From positions 1,860,001 through 1,924,000 of the forward strand of contig NZ_CP049989.1 of the NCBI RefSeq assembly GCF_011388215.1: 64,000 nt of DNA, written 5' to 3'. How positions within the stretch are numbered: the stretch's first letter is position 1; each line of letters begins with the position of its first letter. The notes under the pieces are model-generated. The model saw only the letters and a program-made list of their open reading frames with translations. It was not told the DNA's origin and did no database searches. Source of the stretch: Hydrogenophaga crocea. Lineage in GTDB: Bacteria > Pseudomonadota > Gammaproteobacteria > Burkholderiales > Burkholderiaceae_C. This document shows positions 45,127 through 55,384 of the stretch, piece by piece. A program made the position numbers and the translations under genes.

Positions 45127-48100
45127 ATGTTCCGCAAGGTCCTGATCGCCAACCGCGGCGCCATCGCCTGCCGCATCATCCGCAGCCTCAAGGCGCTGGG
45201 CGTGCACAGCGTGGCCGTGTATTCCGAGGCCGACGCCCAGGCGCGCCACGTGCGCGAGGCCGACGAGGCCCACCTGCTGGGCCCCGCGCCCGCGGCCGAG
45301 AGCTACCTGCGCGCCGATCGCATCCTGCAGATCGCGCGCGACTGCGGGGCCGAGGCCATCCACCCCGGCTACGGCTTCCTGTCGGAGAACCCGGCCTTCG
45401 CCCAGGCCTGCGAGGACGCGGGCATCGCCTTCATCGGCCCCAGCCCGGCACAGATGCGCGCCTTCGGCCTCAAGCACACGGCACGCGAACTGGCCGAACA
45501 ACAGGGCGTGCCGCTGCTGCCCGGCAGCGGCCTGGTGCACGACGCGGCGCAGGCGCGCGCCGAGGCGCAGCGCATCGGCTACCCGGTGATGCTCAAGAGC
45601 ACCGCCGGCGGCGGCGGCATCGGCATGCGCCTGGTGCGCAACGAAGCCGAGCTGGCCGATGCCTACGCCTCGGTGCAGCGCCTGGCCGCGGCCAACTTCA
45701 AGGACGCCGGCCTGTTCCTCGAAAAATTCGTCGAGCGCGCGCGCCACATCGAGGTGCAGGTGTTCGGCGACGGCGCGGGCACGGTGCTCGCGCTCGGCGA
45801 GCGCGACTGCTCGGTGCAGCGGCGCAACCAGAAGGTGATCGAAGAAACGCCCGCGCCCGGCCTCAGCGATGCGCAGCGCAGCGAACTGCACGCCACCGCG
45901 GTGCGGCTCGCGCAAGCGGTGCACTACCGCTCGGCCGGCACGGTGGAGTTCGTGTTCGACGCCGACAGCGGCGCCTTCTACTTCCTCGAGGTGAACACGC
46001 GGCTGCAGGTGGAACACGGCGTGACCGAGCAGGTCACGGGCATCGACCTCGTGGCCTGGATGGTGCGCCTGGCCGCGGGCGAGCTGCCGCCGCTGGCCAC
46101 GCTGGCCCCCACGCCGCAGGGCGCGTCGATCCAGGTGCGGCTCTACGCCGAAGACCCGGCGCGCAACTTCCAGCCCAGCGCGGGCCTGCTGACCGAGGTG
46201 GTGTTCCCCGCCGAGGCGCGCGTGGACGCCTGGGTCGAGCGCGGCACCGAGGTGCCCGCCTGGTACGACCCCATGCTGGCCAAGCTCATCGTCACCGCAC
46301 CCGACCGCGCGCAGGCGCTGGCGCGGCTCGACGCCGCGCTCGCGGCCACGCGCCTGGCCGGCATCGAGACCAACCTGGACTACCTGCGCCAGGTGGTGCG
46401 GGACCCGGTGTTCCGCGAAGGCCGCCAGATCACGCGCTTCCTTGGCGACTTCGCCTACCGGCCCGCCACGGTGGAGGTGATCGAGCCCGGCGTGCAGACC
46501 AGCGTGCAGGACTGGCCGGGCCGCCTGGGCCACTGGGACGTGGGCGTGCCGCCCAGCGGCCCCATGGACGCCTATGCGCACCGCATGGCCAACCGCCTGG
46601 TGGGCAACGCGCCCGAGGCGGCCGCGCTGGAGATCACGCTGGCCGGGCCGACGCTGCGCTTTCACGCCGACGCGGTGATCGCGGTCACCGGCGCGCCCGC
46701 GCCGGTCACGCTGGACGGCGAGCCGATCGCCCTGTGGCAGAGCCACCGCGTGGCCGCGGGCAGCACCCTGGCCATCGGCCGCGCCAGCGCGGGCGCACGC
46801 CTGGCGCTGGCCGTGGGCGGCGGCTTCGACCTGCCGCTGTACCTGGGCAGCCGCAGCACCTTCACGCTGGGCCAGTTCGGCGGCCACGCGGGCCGCCACC
46901 TGCGCAGCGGCGACGTGCTGCACCTGGCCGCGCCCGGCAGCGGCAGCGCCGGGCAGGCGGCCCCGCCGGCCACCGTGCCCGCCTACGGTCGCCACTGGGA
47001 CGTGGGCGTGCTCTACGGCCCGCACGGCGCGCCCGATTTCTTCACGCCCGCCGACATCGACAGCTTCTTCGCCACCGACTGGGGCGTGCACTACCACTCC
47101 AGCCGAACCGGCGTGCGCCTGATCGGGCCCAGGCCCCAATGGGCGCGGCCCGACGGCGGCGAGGCCGGCCTGCACCCCTCGAACATCCACGACAACGCCT
47201 ACGCCATCGGCGCCATCGACTTCACCGGCGACATGCCGGTGATCCTCGGCCCCGACGGGCCCAGCCTGGGCGGCTTCGTCTGCCCCGCGGTGGTGGTGGA
47301 CGCCGAGCTGTGGAAGCTCGGCCAGCTGCGCCCGGGCGACACGGTGCGCTTTCACCGCCTCTCGCTCGACCAGGCGCTGGACCGCAGCGCCTGCGTCGAG
47401 GCCGCGCTGCGCACGCTCGCGCAGCCCCTGCCCGGCGCGCCGGCCGACGACGCGGCCGCCCACCCCACGCCGGTGGTGCACGAGGACCCGGCCCGCGAGC
47501 GCGAGCACGTGCCCGCCATGGTGGTGCGCCAGGCCGGCGACCGCTACCTGCTGATCGAGTTCGGCCCGCTGGTGCTCGACATCGAACTGCGCCTGCGCGT
47601 GCACGTGCTCATGCAGGCGCTGCAGGCGCGCATCGACGACGGCACGCTGCCCGGCATCATCGACATGACGCCGGGCATCCGCTCGCTGCAGCTGCACTAC
47701 CAGCCCGAGCGCATCACACGCCAGGCGCTGCTGGACACCGTGATCGCCACCGAGGCCGCGCTGCCCGCGGTCGACGACATGGAGGTGCCCAGCCGCATCG
47801 TGCACCTGCCGCTGTCCTGGGACGACCCGCAGACGAAACTCGCCATCGAGAAGTACATGCAGTCGGTGCGCGCCGACGCGCCCTGGTGCCCGAGCAACAT
47901 CGAGTTCATCCGCCGCATCAACGGGCTGGACAACCTCGAAGACGTGCACCGCGTGGTGTTCGACGCGCACTACCTGGTGCTGGGCCTGGGCGACGTCTAC
48001 CTGGGCGCGCCCGTCGCCACGCCGGTCGATCCGCGCCACCGGCTCGTGACCACCAAGTACAACCCGGCGCGCACCTGGACGCCCGAGAACGCCGTCGGCA

Positions 48101-48744
48101 TCGGCGGGGCCTACCTCTGCGTCTACGGCATGGAAGGCCCGGGCGGCTACCAGTTCGTGGGCCGCACGCTGCAGATGTGGAACCGCTGGCGCCATGGCGA
48201 AGGCGTGTTCGAACAGCCCTGGCTGCTGCGCTTTTTCGACCAGATCCGCTTCGTGCCGGTGGACCAGGACGAGCTGCTGCGCCTGCGCGCCGCGTTTCCG
48301 CACGGCGGCCACGCGCTGCAGATCGAGCCCACCACCTTCCGCCTGCGCGACCACCGCCGCTTCCTGGCCGAGAACGCCGACAGCATCGCCGCCTTCAAGG
48401 CGCGCCAGCAGGCGGCCTTCGAGGCCGAGCGCGAGCGCTGGGCCGCCAGCGGCCAGGACACCGTGGCCGTCGACACGCTCGACACGGCCACGGGCAAAGC
48501 CGACGACACCGAGCTGCCGCCCGGCGGCAAGCCCCTGGCCAGCAACGTGCCCGGCAGCGTGTGGAAGGTGCTGGTCAACGAAGGCCAGCGCGTGCAGGCC
48601 GGTGAGGTGCTGCTGGTCGTCGAGTCCATGAAGATGGAGTTCAGCGTGCTCTCGCCCGCCGATGCCACCGTGCACCGCCTGATGTGCCGCGAAGGCGCGC
48701 CCGTGTCCGCCGGCCAGGACGTGCTGGTGCTGATCACCGAATGA
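45127..48744 (+). CDS. guanidine carboxylase (urea-carboxylase family, biotin-dependent)
   Basis: It has 1205 residues in one chain. Biotin carboxylase is at about 1-445 ([17 protein letters not shown]-grasp with AGGGGIGMR). The carboxyltransferase AHS2/KipA-like part begins [20 protein letters not shown], and the AHS1/KipI-like part contains [15 protein letters not shown]. The biotinyl domain has VESMKMEF with Lys1169. Asp698 in GAIDFTGD stands where eukaryotic urea carboxylases, as I recall, carry Asn; this favours guanidine. Context (riboswitch, DUF1989 pair, allophanate hydrolase) supports guanidine + bicarbonate + ATP to carboxyguanidine. The start MFRKVLIAN has GGAGA upstream. Confidence 0.92.
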   Translation: MFRKVLIANRGAIACRIIRSLKALGVHSVAVYSEADAQARHVREADEAHLLGPAPAAESYLRADRILQIARDCGAEAIHPGYGFLSENPAFAQACEDAGIAFIGPSPAQMRAFGLKHTARELAEQQGVPLLPGSGLVHDAAQARAEAQRIGYPVMLKSTAGGGGIGMRLVRNEAELADAYASVQRLAAANFKDAGLFLEKFVERARHIEVQVFGDGAGTVLALGERDCSVQRRNQKVIEETPAPGLSDAQRSELHATAVRLAQAVHYRSAGTVEFVFDADSGAFYFLEVNTRLQVEHGVTEQVTGIDLVAWMVRLAAGELPPLATLAPTPQGASIQVRLYAEDPARNFQPSAGLLTEVVFPAEARVDAWVERGTEVPAWYDPMLAKLIVTAPDRAQALARLDAALAATRLAGIETNLDYLRQVVRDPVFREGRQITRFLGDFAYRPATVEVIEPGVQTSVQDWPGRLGHWDVGVPPSGPMDAYAHRMANRLVGNAPEAAALEITLAGPTLRFHADAVIAVTGAPAPVTLDGEPIALWQSHRVAAGSTLAIGRASAGARLALAVGGGFDLPLYLGSRSTFTLGQFGGHAGRHLRSGDVLHLAAPGSGSAGQAAPPATVPAYGRHWDVGVLYGPHGAPDFFTPADIDSFFATDWGVHYHSSRTGVRLIGPRPQWARPDGGEAGLHPSNIHDNAYAIGAIDFTGDMPVILGPDGPSLGGFVCPAVVVDAELWKLGQLRPGDTVRFHRLSLDQALDRSACVEAALRTLAQPLPGAPADDAAAHPTPVVHEDPAREREHVPAMVVRQAGDRYLLIEFGPLVLDIELRLRVHVLMQALQARIDDGTLPGIIDMTPGIRSLQLHYQPERITRQALLDTVIATEAALPAVDDMEVPSRIVHLPLSWDDPQTKLAIEKYMQSVRADAPWCPSNIEFIRRINGLDNLEDVHRVVFDAHYLVLGLGDVYLGAPVATPVDPRHRLVTTKYNPARTWTPENAVGIGGAYLCVYGMEGPGGYQFVGRTLQMWNRWRHGEGVFEQPWLLRFFDQIRFVPVDQDELLRLRAAFPHGGHALQIEPTTFRLRDHRRFLAENADSIAAFKARQQAAFEAERERWAASGQDTVAVDTLDTATGKADDTELPPGGKPLASNVPGSVWKVLVNEGQRVQAGEVLLVVESMKMEFSVLSPADATVHRLMCREGAPVSAGQDVLVLITE

Positions 48745-48751
48745 CCCCCCG

Positions 48752-50626
48752 ATGCCTGCCCACGCCATGAACCTGCAAGACCTCTCCTTCGACATCGCGA
48801 GCCTGCGCGCCGCCTACGCCGCCGGCACCCCGGTGCGCGACGTGATCGCCGAGGCCCTGCGCCGCTGCGCGGGCGATGCGCACCACGCCTTCATCCACCG
48901 GCTGAGCGAGGCCGAGCTCGAGTCCCATCTCGCGCGGCTCGAGGGCCTGGCCCCCGCGGGCCTGCCGCTGTACGGCGTGCCCTTCGCGATCAAGGACAAC
49001 ATCGACCTCGCCGGGGTGCCCACCACCGCCGCCTGCCCCGAATACGCCTACGTGCCCGAGCGCAGCGCCTTCGTGGTGGAGCAACTGATCGCGGCGGGCG
49101 CGGTGCCCCTGGGCAAGACCAACCTCGACCAGTTCGCCACCGGCCTCAACGGCACGCGCTCACCCTACGGCGCCTGCCGCAACGCCTTCGACCCGGCCTT
49201 CGTCTCGGGCGGCTCCAGCTCGGGCTCGGCGGTGGCCGTGGCCAAGGGCTGGGTGTCGTTTGCGCTCGGCACCGACACGGCGGGCTCGGGCCGCGTGCCC
49301 GCGGCCTTCAACCACCTGATCGGCCTCAAGCCCACGCTGGGCCTGCTCTCGGCCAGCGGCGTGGTGCCGGCGTGCCGCTCGGTGGACACGGTGTCCATCC
49401 TCGCGCTCACCGCGGCCGACGCGCAAGCCGTGCTGGCGGCCGCCGCGGTGCCCGATGCGGCCGACGCCTTCAGCCGCGCGGCGCAGCCCTTCGGCGTGGA
49501 CTTCTCCAGCGGGCCGTTCCGCTTCGGCGTGCCGCGTGCGCAGGACCTCGAGTTCTTCGGCAACGCCGCTGCCGCGGCGCTGTTCGCGCAGAGCGTGGAA
49601 CGGCTGCAGGCGCTGGGCGGGCAGGCGATCGAGATCGACCTCACGCCCTTTCTGGAGGCCGCGCGCCTGCTCTACGACGGGCCCTGGGTGGCCGAGCGGT
49701 ATGCGGCCATCCACGGCTTCATCGAGGCGCGGCCGGAGGCCGTGTTCGCGCCCGTGCGCCAGATCATCGAGGGCGGCAAACGCCCGCTCGCGGCCGACGC
49801 CTTCGCGGCCGGCTACCGGCTCAAGGCGCTCAAGCGGGTCTGCGATGCGCAACTCGCGTCGGTGGACTGCCTGCTGCTGCCCACGGCCGGCACCATCTAC
49901 CGCATCGCCGACATGCAGGCCGACCCGATCCGCCTGAATTCCAACCTGGGGCGCTACACCAACTTCGTGAACCTGCTCGACTACGCCGCGGTGGCCGTGC
50001 CCGCGGGCTTTCAGGACGGCGGCGATGCGCCGGGCCTGCCCTGGGGCGTCACCCTGGTCGCCCCCGCGTTCCGCGACGTGCCGCTGCTGCGCCTGGCCGA
50101 CCGCCTGCACCGCGCGCAAGCGACCACGCTGGGCGCGACCCCCACCGCGCTCGCCAGCACGCCCGCCATCGGCGCGCCGCCCGCGGGCAGCGCGCTGGGC
50201 GCGGGCACGGTGCAGGTGGCGGTGTGCGGCGCGCACCTGTCGGGCCTGCCGCTCAACGGCCAGCTCACGCAGCGCGGTGCGCGGCTGCTGCGCACGGTGC
50301 GCTCCGCGCCCGAGTACCGCTTCGTGGCGCTGGCCGGAGGCCCGGTGCAGCGGCCCGGCATGGTGCGCGTGGCCGAGGGCGGCGCCGCGATCGAGATGGA
50401 AATCTGGGAGCTGCCGTTGGAGCACTTCGGCAGCTTCGTCGCCGGCATCCCGGCGCCGCTGGGCATCGGTCAGGTGCGGCTCGAAGACGGCAGCTCGGTC
50501 TGCGGCTTCGTCTGCGAGGCCCTGGGTGCCGAGGGCGGCACCGACATCACGCACCTGGGGAGCTGGCGCGCCTGGCTGGCGAGCCAGCCCGGCGCGGCGC
50601 CCGCGCTCAGGCCAGCCAGCCCTTGA
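48752..50626 (+). CDS. atzF: allophanate hydrolase
   Basis: Splits allophanate to CO2 and two ammonia, the final step of the guanidine route. It has 624 residues. The N-terminal amidase domain has Lys81 (FAIKDNIDLAG), the cis-Ser loop SGGSSSGSA and nucleophile Ser179 in TDTAGSGR. The C-terminal AtzF-type domain of about 150 residues (from about 470) begins VQVAVCGAHLSGLPLNGQL. The start could also be the ATG at 48767. Its last 20 nt overlap the convergent split transketolase gene. Confidence 0.94.
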   Translation: MPAHAMNLQDLSFDIASLRAAYAAGTPVRDVIAEALRRCAGDAHHAFIHRLSEAELESHLARLEGLAPAGLPLYGVPFAIKDNIDLAGVPTTAACPEYAYVPERSAFVVEQLIAAGAVPLGKTNLDQFATGLNGTRSPYGACRNAFDPAFVSGGSSSGSAVAVAKGWVSFALGTDTAGSGRVPAAFNHLIGLKPTLGLLSASGVVPACRSVDTVSILALTAADAQAVLAAAAVPDAADAFSRAAQPFGVDFSSGPFRFGVPRAQDLEFFGNAAAAALFAQSVERLQALGGQAIEIDLTPFLEAARLLYDGPWVAERYAAIHGFIEARPEAVFAPVRQIIEGGKRPLAADAFAAGYRLKALKRVCDAQLASVDCLLLPTAGTIYRIADMQADPIRLNSNLGRYTNFVNLLDYAAVAVPAGFQDGGDAPGLPWGVTLVAPAFRDVPLLRLADRLHRAQATTLGATPTALASTPAIGAPPAGSALGAGTVQVAVCGAHLSGLPLNGQLTQRGARLLRTVRSAPEYRFVALAGGPVQRPGMVRVAEGGAAIEMEIWELPLEHFGSFVAGIPAPLGIGQVRLEDGSSVCGFVCEALGAEGGTDITHLGSWRAWLASQPGAAPALRPASP

Positions 50627-51611
50627 TCGAGGCCGCCATGCGCTCGGCCGAGATGCCGTAGCGCTCGTGCAGCGTGGGCAGTGCGCCCGCGTCGAGGAAA
50701 GCGTCGGGCAGCGCGAGCTGGCGAAAGCGGCTGGGCACCACGCCCTCGCGCAGCAGCAGCGCGGCCACCGCCTCGCCCAGGCCGCCCACGGTGGAATGGT
50801 TCTCGGCCACCACCACGAGCCGGCCGGGCTTGCGCGCCTCGGCCAGGATCGTCGCCTCGTCGAGCGGCTTGATCGTGGGGCAGTGCAGCACCGCCACGCC
50901 GATGCGGTCGGCCGCGAGTTGCTGCGCCACCTCGAGCGTGCGCATGGTCATGAAGCCGCTGGCGATCACCAGCACCTCGGCGCCGTCGCGCAGCAGCTTG
51001 GCCTTGCCGAGCTCGAAGCGGTAGCCGTACTCGTCGAGCACCAGCGGCACGTTGCCGCGCAGCAGCCGCATGTAGACCGGGCCCGGGTGCGCCGCGATCT
51101 GCGGCACCGCCTGCTCGATGTCGAGCGCGTCGCAGGGGTCGACCACCGTCAGGCCCGGGATGGCGCGCATCATGGCCAGGTCTTCGGTGGCCTGGTGGCT
51201 GGGGCCGTAGCCGGTGGTGAGGCCGGGCAGCGCGCAACAGATCTTCACGTTGAGGTTTTCCTCGGCGATGACCTGGTGGATGAAGTCGTAGGCGCGGCGC
51301 GTGCCGAACACCGCATAGGTGGTGGCAAAGGGCACCAGGCCGACCTTGGCCATGCCGCCGGCCGCGCCCATGAGCAGCTGTTCGGCCATACCCATCTGAA
51401 AGAATCGCTCGGGGTAGGCCTGGCCGAACAGGTGCAGATCGGTGTACTTGGCGAGGTCGGCCGTCATGCCGACGACCTCGGGATGGCTGGCGGCGTATTC
51501 CACCAGCGCCTTGCCGAAGGGCGCGGCCTTCACGCGCTGGCCCTCGGCCGCGATGGACGCGATCATGGCCGACGTGGTCAGCCGCGGTTTCTTTTCGGTC
51601 ACGGTGTTCAT
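50607..51611 (-). CDS. transketolase-like C-terminal subunit (split enzyme)
   Basis: It has 334 residues. It holds the pyrimidine-binding and C-terminal transketolase domains: MGMAEQLLMGAAGGMA carries the catalytic Glu, then GYGPSHQATEDLAMMRAIPG and the C-domain VVVAENHSTVGGLGEAV. It needs the N-terminal subunit encoded just upstream (11-nt gap). It is the last gene of the TRAP/SDR unit and overlaps atzF tail-to-tail by 20 nt. Confidence 0.9.
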   Translation of the reverse strand: MNTVTEKKPRLTTSAMIASIAAEGQRVKAAPFGKALVEYAASHPEVVGMTADLAKYTDLHLFGQAYPERFFQMGMAEQLLMGAAGGMAKVGLVPFATTYAVFGTRRAYDFIHQVIAEENLNVKICCALPGLTTGYGPSHQATEDLAMMRAIPGLTVVDPCDALDIEQAVPQIAAHPGPVYMRLLRGNVPLVLDEYGYRFELGKAKLLRDGAEVLVIASGFMTMRTLEVAQQLAADRIGVAVLHCPTIKPLDEATILAEARKPGRLVVVAENHSTVGGLGEAVAALLLREGVVPSRFRQLALPDAFLDAGALPTLHERYGISAERMAASIKGWLA

Positions 51612-51622
51612 GGTCGGGCTCC

Positions 51623-52462
51623 TCAGGGGCGGTTGGCGTCCAGCACGTCGAGCGCCTGCTGCCATTCGGGCGGATCGACCCGGATGAAGTGGTTCTTGTC
51701 GCGGCTCTCGAGGAAGGGCACGCCTTTGCCCATGAGCGTGTCGCACAGGATCACGCGCGGGCGCGCGTCGGCGAGCTGGCGCGCGGTGTCGAAGGCGCGC
51801 ACCACCGCGGGCAGGTGGTTGCCGTCCACGCGCTGCACGTGCCAGCCGAAGGCCGACCATTTGTCTGCAAGCGGCTCGAAACCCATCACCCGGGTCGACG
51901 GGCCGTCGGCCTGCTGGTTATTGATGTCGACGATGCAGATGAGGTTGCCCAGGCCGTGGTGGCTGGCCGACATCGCCGCTTCCCAGGTCGAGCCTTCGTC
52001 GAGCTCGCCGTCGGACATGGAGTTGTAGACAAAGGCCGGGTTGCCGCGGTGGCGCAGGCCCAGGGCCATGCCCACCGCGATCGGCAAGCCCTGCCCGAGC
52101 GAGCCGCCCGAGATCTCCATGCCGGGCGTGTAGGTGGCCATGCCTGACATCGGCAGGCGGCTGTCGTCGCTGCCGTAGGTTTCGAGTTCGGACTCAGGCA
52201 CGATGCCCGCTTCGATCAGCGCGGCGTAGAAGGCGATGGCGTAGTGGCCGTGCGAGAGCAGGAAGCGGTCGCGGCCGTCCCAGTCGGGGTCGTCGGCGCG
52301 GAAGTTGAGGGCGTGGCCATAAGCGGTGGCGAGCACGTCGGCATAGCCCAGGGCCTGGCCCACGTAGCCCTGGCCTTGCACCTCGCCCATGCGCACCGCG
52401 TAGCGGCGGATGCGCCAGGCGCAGCGCGCGATCTCGGCCAGGTTCGGCGGATTGACAGACAT
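51623..52462 (-). CDS. transketolase-like N-terminal subunit (split enzyme)
   Basis: It has 279 residues. The thiamine-diphosphate domain has LLSHGHYAIAFYAAL, GGSLGQGLPIAVGMALG and the cofactor motif SDGELDEGSTWEAAM ending DINNQ. It pairs with the C-terminal subunit downstream. Split transketolases are common in specialised sugar or sulfosugar routes, but no kinase or isomerase is nearby, so the ketose donor cannot be named. It lies 30 nt after dctM. Confidence 0.9.
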   Translation of the reverse strand: MSVNPPNLAEIARCAWRIRRYAVRMGEVQGQGYVGQALGYADVLATAYGHALNFRADDPDWDGRDRFLLSHGHYAIAFYAALIEAGIVPESELETYGSDDSRLPMSGMATYTPGMEISGGSLGQGLPIAVGMALGLRHRGNPAFVYNSMSDGELDEGSTWEAAMSASHHGLGNLICIVDINNQQADGPSTRVMGFEPLADKWSAFGWHVQRVDGNHLPAVVRAFDTARQLADARPRVILCDTLMGKGVPFLESRDKNHFIRVDPPEWQQALDVLDANRP

Positions 52463-52492
52463 CGGAAAACTCCTGAAGGGGATGGGGGCCGG

Positions 52493-53752
52493 TTACTTGA
52501 GGATCACCGCGGGCACGTAGGACACCAGCAGCAGCACGCCGAAGGCCACCAGGTAGAACGGCCCCATGGCGCGCACCGTCTGGCCCACCTTGACCTTGGC
52601 GAGCGAGCTGGTGATGAAGAGGGTGGTGCCCACCGGCGGCGTGTACAGGCCGATGGCGAGGTTGACGACCATCATGATCCCGAGCTGCACCGGGTCCATG
52701 CCCATGCTCTGGGCCAGGGGCAGGAACACCGGCGTGAGCAGCAGGATGGCGGCGGGCAGGTCGATGAACATGCCCACGAACAGCATCATCAGGTTCATCA
52801 GCAGGATCACGATCCAGTCGCTGTTCACGTTGGCCGACACCCAGGCCACCACGCCCTGCGGCAGTTGGTCGAATGTGAGCAGCCAGCCGATGGCGGCCGA
52901 GGCCATGATCACCAGCAGCACCACGCCGGTGGCCACGCCGGCCTCGACGATGGCCGAGTGAAGCCGGCGCCAGGTGAGGTCGCGGTAGAGCAGCGCCGAC
53001 ACCGCGGCGGCGTACAGCGCCGACAGCACCGCCACCTCGGTGGGCGTGGCGATGCCGAAGCGCAGGAACACCACGATCAGCACCGGCAGCAGCACCGCGG
53101 GCGAGGCCAGCAGCAGGTTGCGGCGCATGACGGCGCTCTCGGCGGCCGCGGTTTCGCGCGGCAGGTTCTTGGTCTTGCCCACCCACCAGCAGGCCACCAT
53201 GAAGCCGCCGCACAGCAGCAGGCCGGGCAGGATGCCCGCGTAGAACAGCGCCGCGATCGAGGTGTTCGACGACAGCGCGTACAGGATCATGGGGATCGAG
53301 GGCGGGATGATGATGTCGATGGTGGCCGCCGACGCCAGCGAGGCCGCCGAGAACGGCATGGGGTAACCGAGCCGGCGGTGCCAGGGCATGATCAGCGAGC
53401 CGATGGCCGAGGCGTCGGCCACCGCCGAGCCCGACACGCCGCCGAACAGCGTGGACGACAGCACGCTCACCTGGGCCGGGCCGCCATGCCAGCGGCCCAC
53501 GGTGGCCGACAACACGCCGATCAGCGACTCGCCCAGGCGGCCGCCCATCATCAGCGCGCCGGTGAGCATGAAGAACGGGATCGCGATCAGCGGAAAGCTC
53601 TGCACCTGCGCCACCATCTGCTGCACCAGCAGATCGAGCGGTACGCGGTCGGTGCTGAGCGCGGCGGCCATGGCAGCCACCAGCAGCGCGTGGGCGATGG
53701 GCACGGCAGCCACCGCCCCCACGATGAAAACGAAAAGGATCAGGGCACTCAT
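52493..53752 (-). CDS. dctM: TRAP transporter large permease DctM
   Basis: It has 419 residues and about twelve membrane segments. Typical motifs are IAIPFFMLTGALM, GGVSGSAVADASAIGSLIMP, TIDIIIPPSIPMILYA and the C-terminal YTPPVGTTLFI. It uses an ion gradient to import organic acids or sugars caught by DctP. The ATG overlaps the dctQ stop (TGATG). Confidence 0.94.
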   Translation of the reverse strand: MSALILFVFIVGAVAAVPIAHALLVAAMAAALSTDRVPLDLLVQQMVAQVQSFPLIAIPFFMLTGALMMGGRLGESLIGVLSATVGRWHGGPAQVSVLSSTLFGGVSGSAVADASAIGSLIMPWHRRLGYPMPFSAASLASAATIDIIIPPSIPMILYALSSNTSIAALFYAGILPGLLLCGGFMVACWWVGKTKNLPRETAAAESAVMRRNLLLASPAVLLPVLIVVFLRFGIATPTEVAVLSALYAAAVSALLYRDLTWRRLHSAIVEAGVATGVVLLVIMASAAIGWLLTFDQLPQGVVAWVSANVNSDWIVILLMNLMMLFVGMFIDLPAAILLLTPVFLPLAQSMGMDPVQLGIMMVVNLAIGLYTPPVGTTLFITSSLAKVKVGQTVRAMGPFYLVAFGVLLLVSYVPAVILK

Positions 53753-54252
53753 CAGGCGCTCCCAGTTTGGTCGGGGCCGAATCGCCACAGGCGCCAGGCC
53801 GATTGCAGCGCCAGCAGGGCCAGCAGCACCATGGCGCCCATCACGCAGCCGTAGGTGATCGACGAGGGCACGTGCAGGATGGCGGACTTCTCGTCGTGCA
53901 CGATCTCCAGCAAGCCGAAGGTGGCCTTGGCCAGCGTGCCGTAGAGCGCCGCCACCACCACCCAGCCCGCCACGCCCAGCCAGCGCCGCGCAGGCGCCTT
54001 GAGCGACTCCATGAGGAAGGTGGTGGCGATGTGCGAACCGTGTTGCGCCGCGAGCACCACGCCGGCCATCACCAGCCAGGGGAACAGCAGTTCGGGCACC
54101 TCGTTGGCCCACTGCAGGCTCGAGCCGGTGCTGTAGCGCAGCAGCGTGTTGGCCGTGAGGATGAAGAAGATCAGCGTGGTGGATACCCAGAGCACCGCCT
54201 GGCACACCCAGGCGATGACCCTGCCCACCACGCCTTGCGAGGCGTTCGACAT
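53752..54252 (-). CDS. dctQ: TRAP transporter small permease DctQ
   Basis: It has 166 residues and four membrane helices, with the family segment LLRYSTGSSLQWANEVPELLF in part and HGSHIATTFL. The ATG at 54252 (MSNASQG) is preferred because a CTGGAG ribosome site lies directly ahead of it; a GTG 8 codons upstream is the alternative. It follows dctP by 57 nt. Confidence 0.9.
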   Translation of the reverse strand: MSNASQGVVGRVIAWVCQAVLWVSTTLIFFILTANTLLRYSTGSSLQWANEVPELLFPWLVMAGVVLAAQHGSHIATTFLMESLKAPARRWLGVAGWVVVAALYGTLAKATFGLLEIVHDEKSAILHVPSSITYGCVMGAMVLLALLALQSAWRLWRFGPDQTGSA

Positions 54253-54309
54253 GGATGGCTCCAGAAGGGGCACCGCGCGGGCGGCGCCCGGTTCACCGGG
54301 GAACGGTGC

Positions 54310-55302
54310 TCAGTTGGCGCGCGACGCGGCCACGACCTGCTTCACGAAGGCGCCGATCGGACTGCCTTCCCACTTGGTGACCACGGCGGCGGTGGCCTTC
54401 TGGAACGAGGCCTTGTCGGGGTTGTCGATCTGCACGCCCTTGGACTTGAGGTCGGCCACGAGCTTGTCGTCGCTTTCCTTGGAGAGCTTGCGCTGCAGAG
54501 CCGTGGCCTCGTTGGCCGCTTCCTGCACCAGCTTGCGGTCGCCTTCGCTCAGGCGGTCCCATGTGCGCTTGCTCATGAGGAAGGGCGTCATCTCGTATTT
54601 GTGCCCGGTGAGCGAGATGTACTTCTGTACCTCGTAAATCTTGCTCGCGTGGATGTTCATGAGCGGGTTCTCCTGCCCGTCGACCACGCCCTGCTGCAGC
54701 GCCACGTACAGCTCGGAAAACTTGATCTGCTGCGCCTCGGCGCCCAGGCTCTGCATGATGTCCACCGTCACCGTGTCGGGCGGCGTGCGCATCTTCAGGC
54801 CCTTGAGGTCTTCGGCCTTGAGCAAGGGGCGCTTGCTATTGCTCATGTGGCGAATGCCGTTGTCCCAGTAGCCCAGCACCACCAGGCCCTTCTCGGCCGA
54901 CTTGGCGGCCAGCTCCTTGCCGGCGGGGCCATCGAGGGTTCTCCAGGCCTGCGCCAGGTCGCCGAACAGGAAGGGCATGCCGAAGGCGGCGTACTCGGGC
55001 ACGGTGTTGGCCACCGCGCCTTGCGAGTTGGCCGAGATGTCGAGCGCGCCGGTGCGCAGCGCCGTCACCATGGCCGCGTCGTCGCCGAGCTGGGCCGAAG
55101 GCGCCACCGTCACCTCGATGCGGCCATTGCTCTTGACCTTGAGCACCTCGGCGAACTTCACCGAGGCCTCGTGGCGCGGGTTGCCGGGCGCGGCGCCGTG
55201 GCCCAGCGTGAGCTTGATCGCCGATTGCGCCATGGCCGCGCCACACAGGGTCAGCGCGGCAGCGGCGATAGCGCCGCGGCGGGCAAGGGAAAAGGACTTC
55301 AT
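54310..55302 (-). CDS. dctP: TRAP transporter substrate-binding protein DctP
   Basis: It has 330 residues. The signal peptide is MKSFSLARRGAIAAAALTLC, ending near AMAQ. The mature DctP fold has IKLTLGHGAAPGNPRHEAS, LKMRTPPDTVTVDIMQSLGA (with the conserved ligand-carboxylate Arg) and FSELYVALQQGVVDGQENPL in part. The conserved Arg suggests an acidic ligand such as a sugar acid. It follows the SDR gene by 82 nt. Confidence 0.93.
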   Translation of the reverse strand: MKSFSLARRGAIAAAALTLCGAAMAQSAIKLTLGHGAAPGNPRHEASVKFAEVLKVKSNGRIEVTVAPSAQLGDDAAMVTALRTGALDISANSQGAVANTVPEYAAFGMPFLFGDLAQAWRTLDGPAGKELAAKSAEKGLVVLGYWDNGIRHMSNSKRPLLKAEDLKGLKMRTPPDTVTVDIMQSLGAEAQQIKFSELYVALQQGVVDGQENPLMNIHASKIYEVQKYISLTGHKYEMTPFLMSKRTWDRLSEGDRKLVQEAANEATALQRKLSKESDDKLVADLKSKGVQIDNPDKASFQKATAAVVTKWEGSPIGAFVKQVVAASRAN

Positions 55303-55384
55303 CGTTGTCTCCTGGTTGTGGTGGCGGTCCGGTCGGCCGCCGGTTTGTGTGGCTCCGCGAAGCCGTGGAAAACGAAGCAAGGGG

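Noticed and set aside
45127..48744. Calling the carboxylase plus allophanate hydrolase a urea degradation operon
   Set aside because: Two guanidine-I riboswitches, the DUF1989 pair and Asp698 all point to guanidine; urea would arise only as a side case.
44989..48795. A 1268-codon open frame antisense to the guanidine carboxylase, and a 1180-codon one antisense to mfd (29432-32974)
   Set aside because: They are mirror frames of GC-rich genes with strong third-position G/C bias, composed of His/Arg/Val/Ala-rich low-complexity sequence, with no motifs or ribosome sites. The sense genes are certain.
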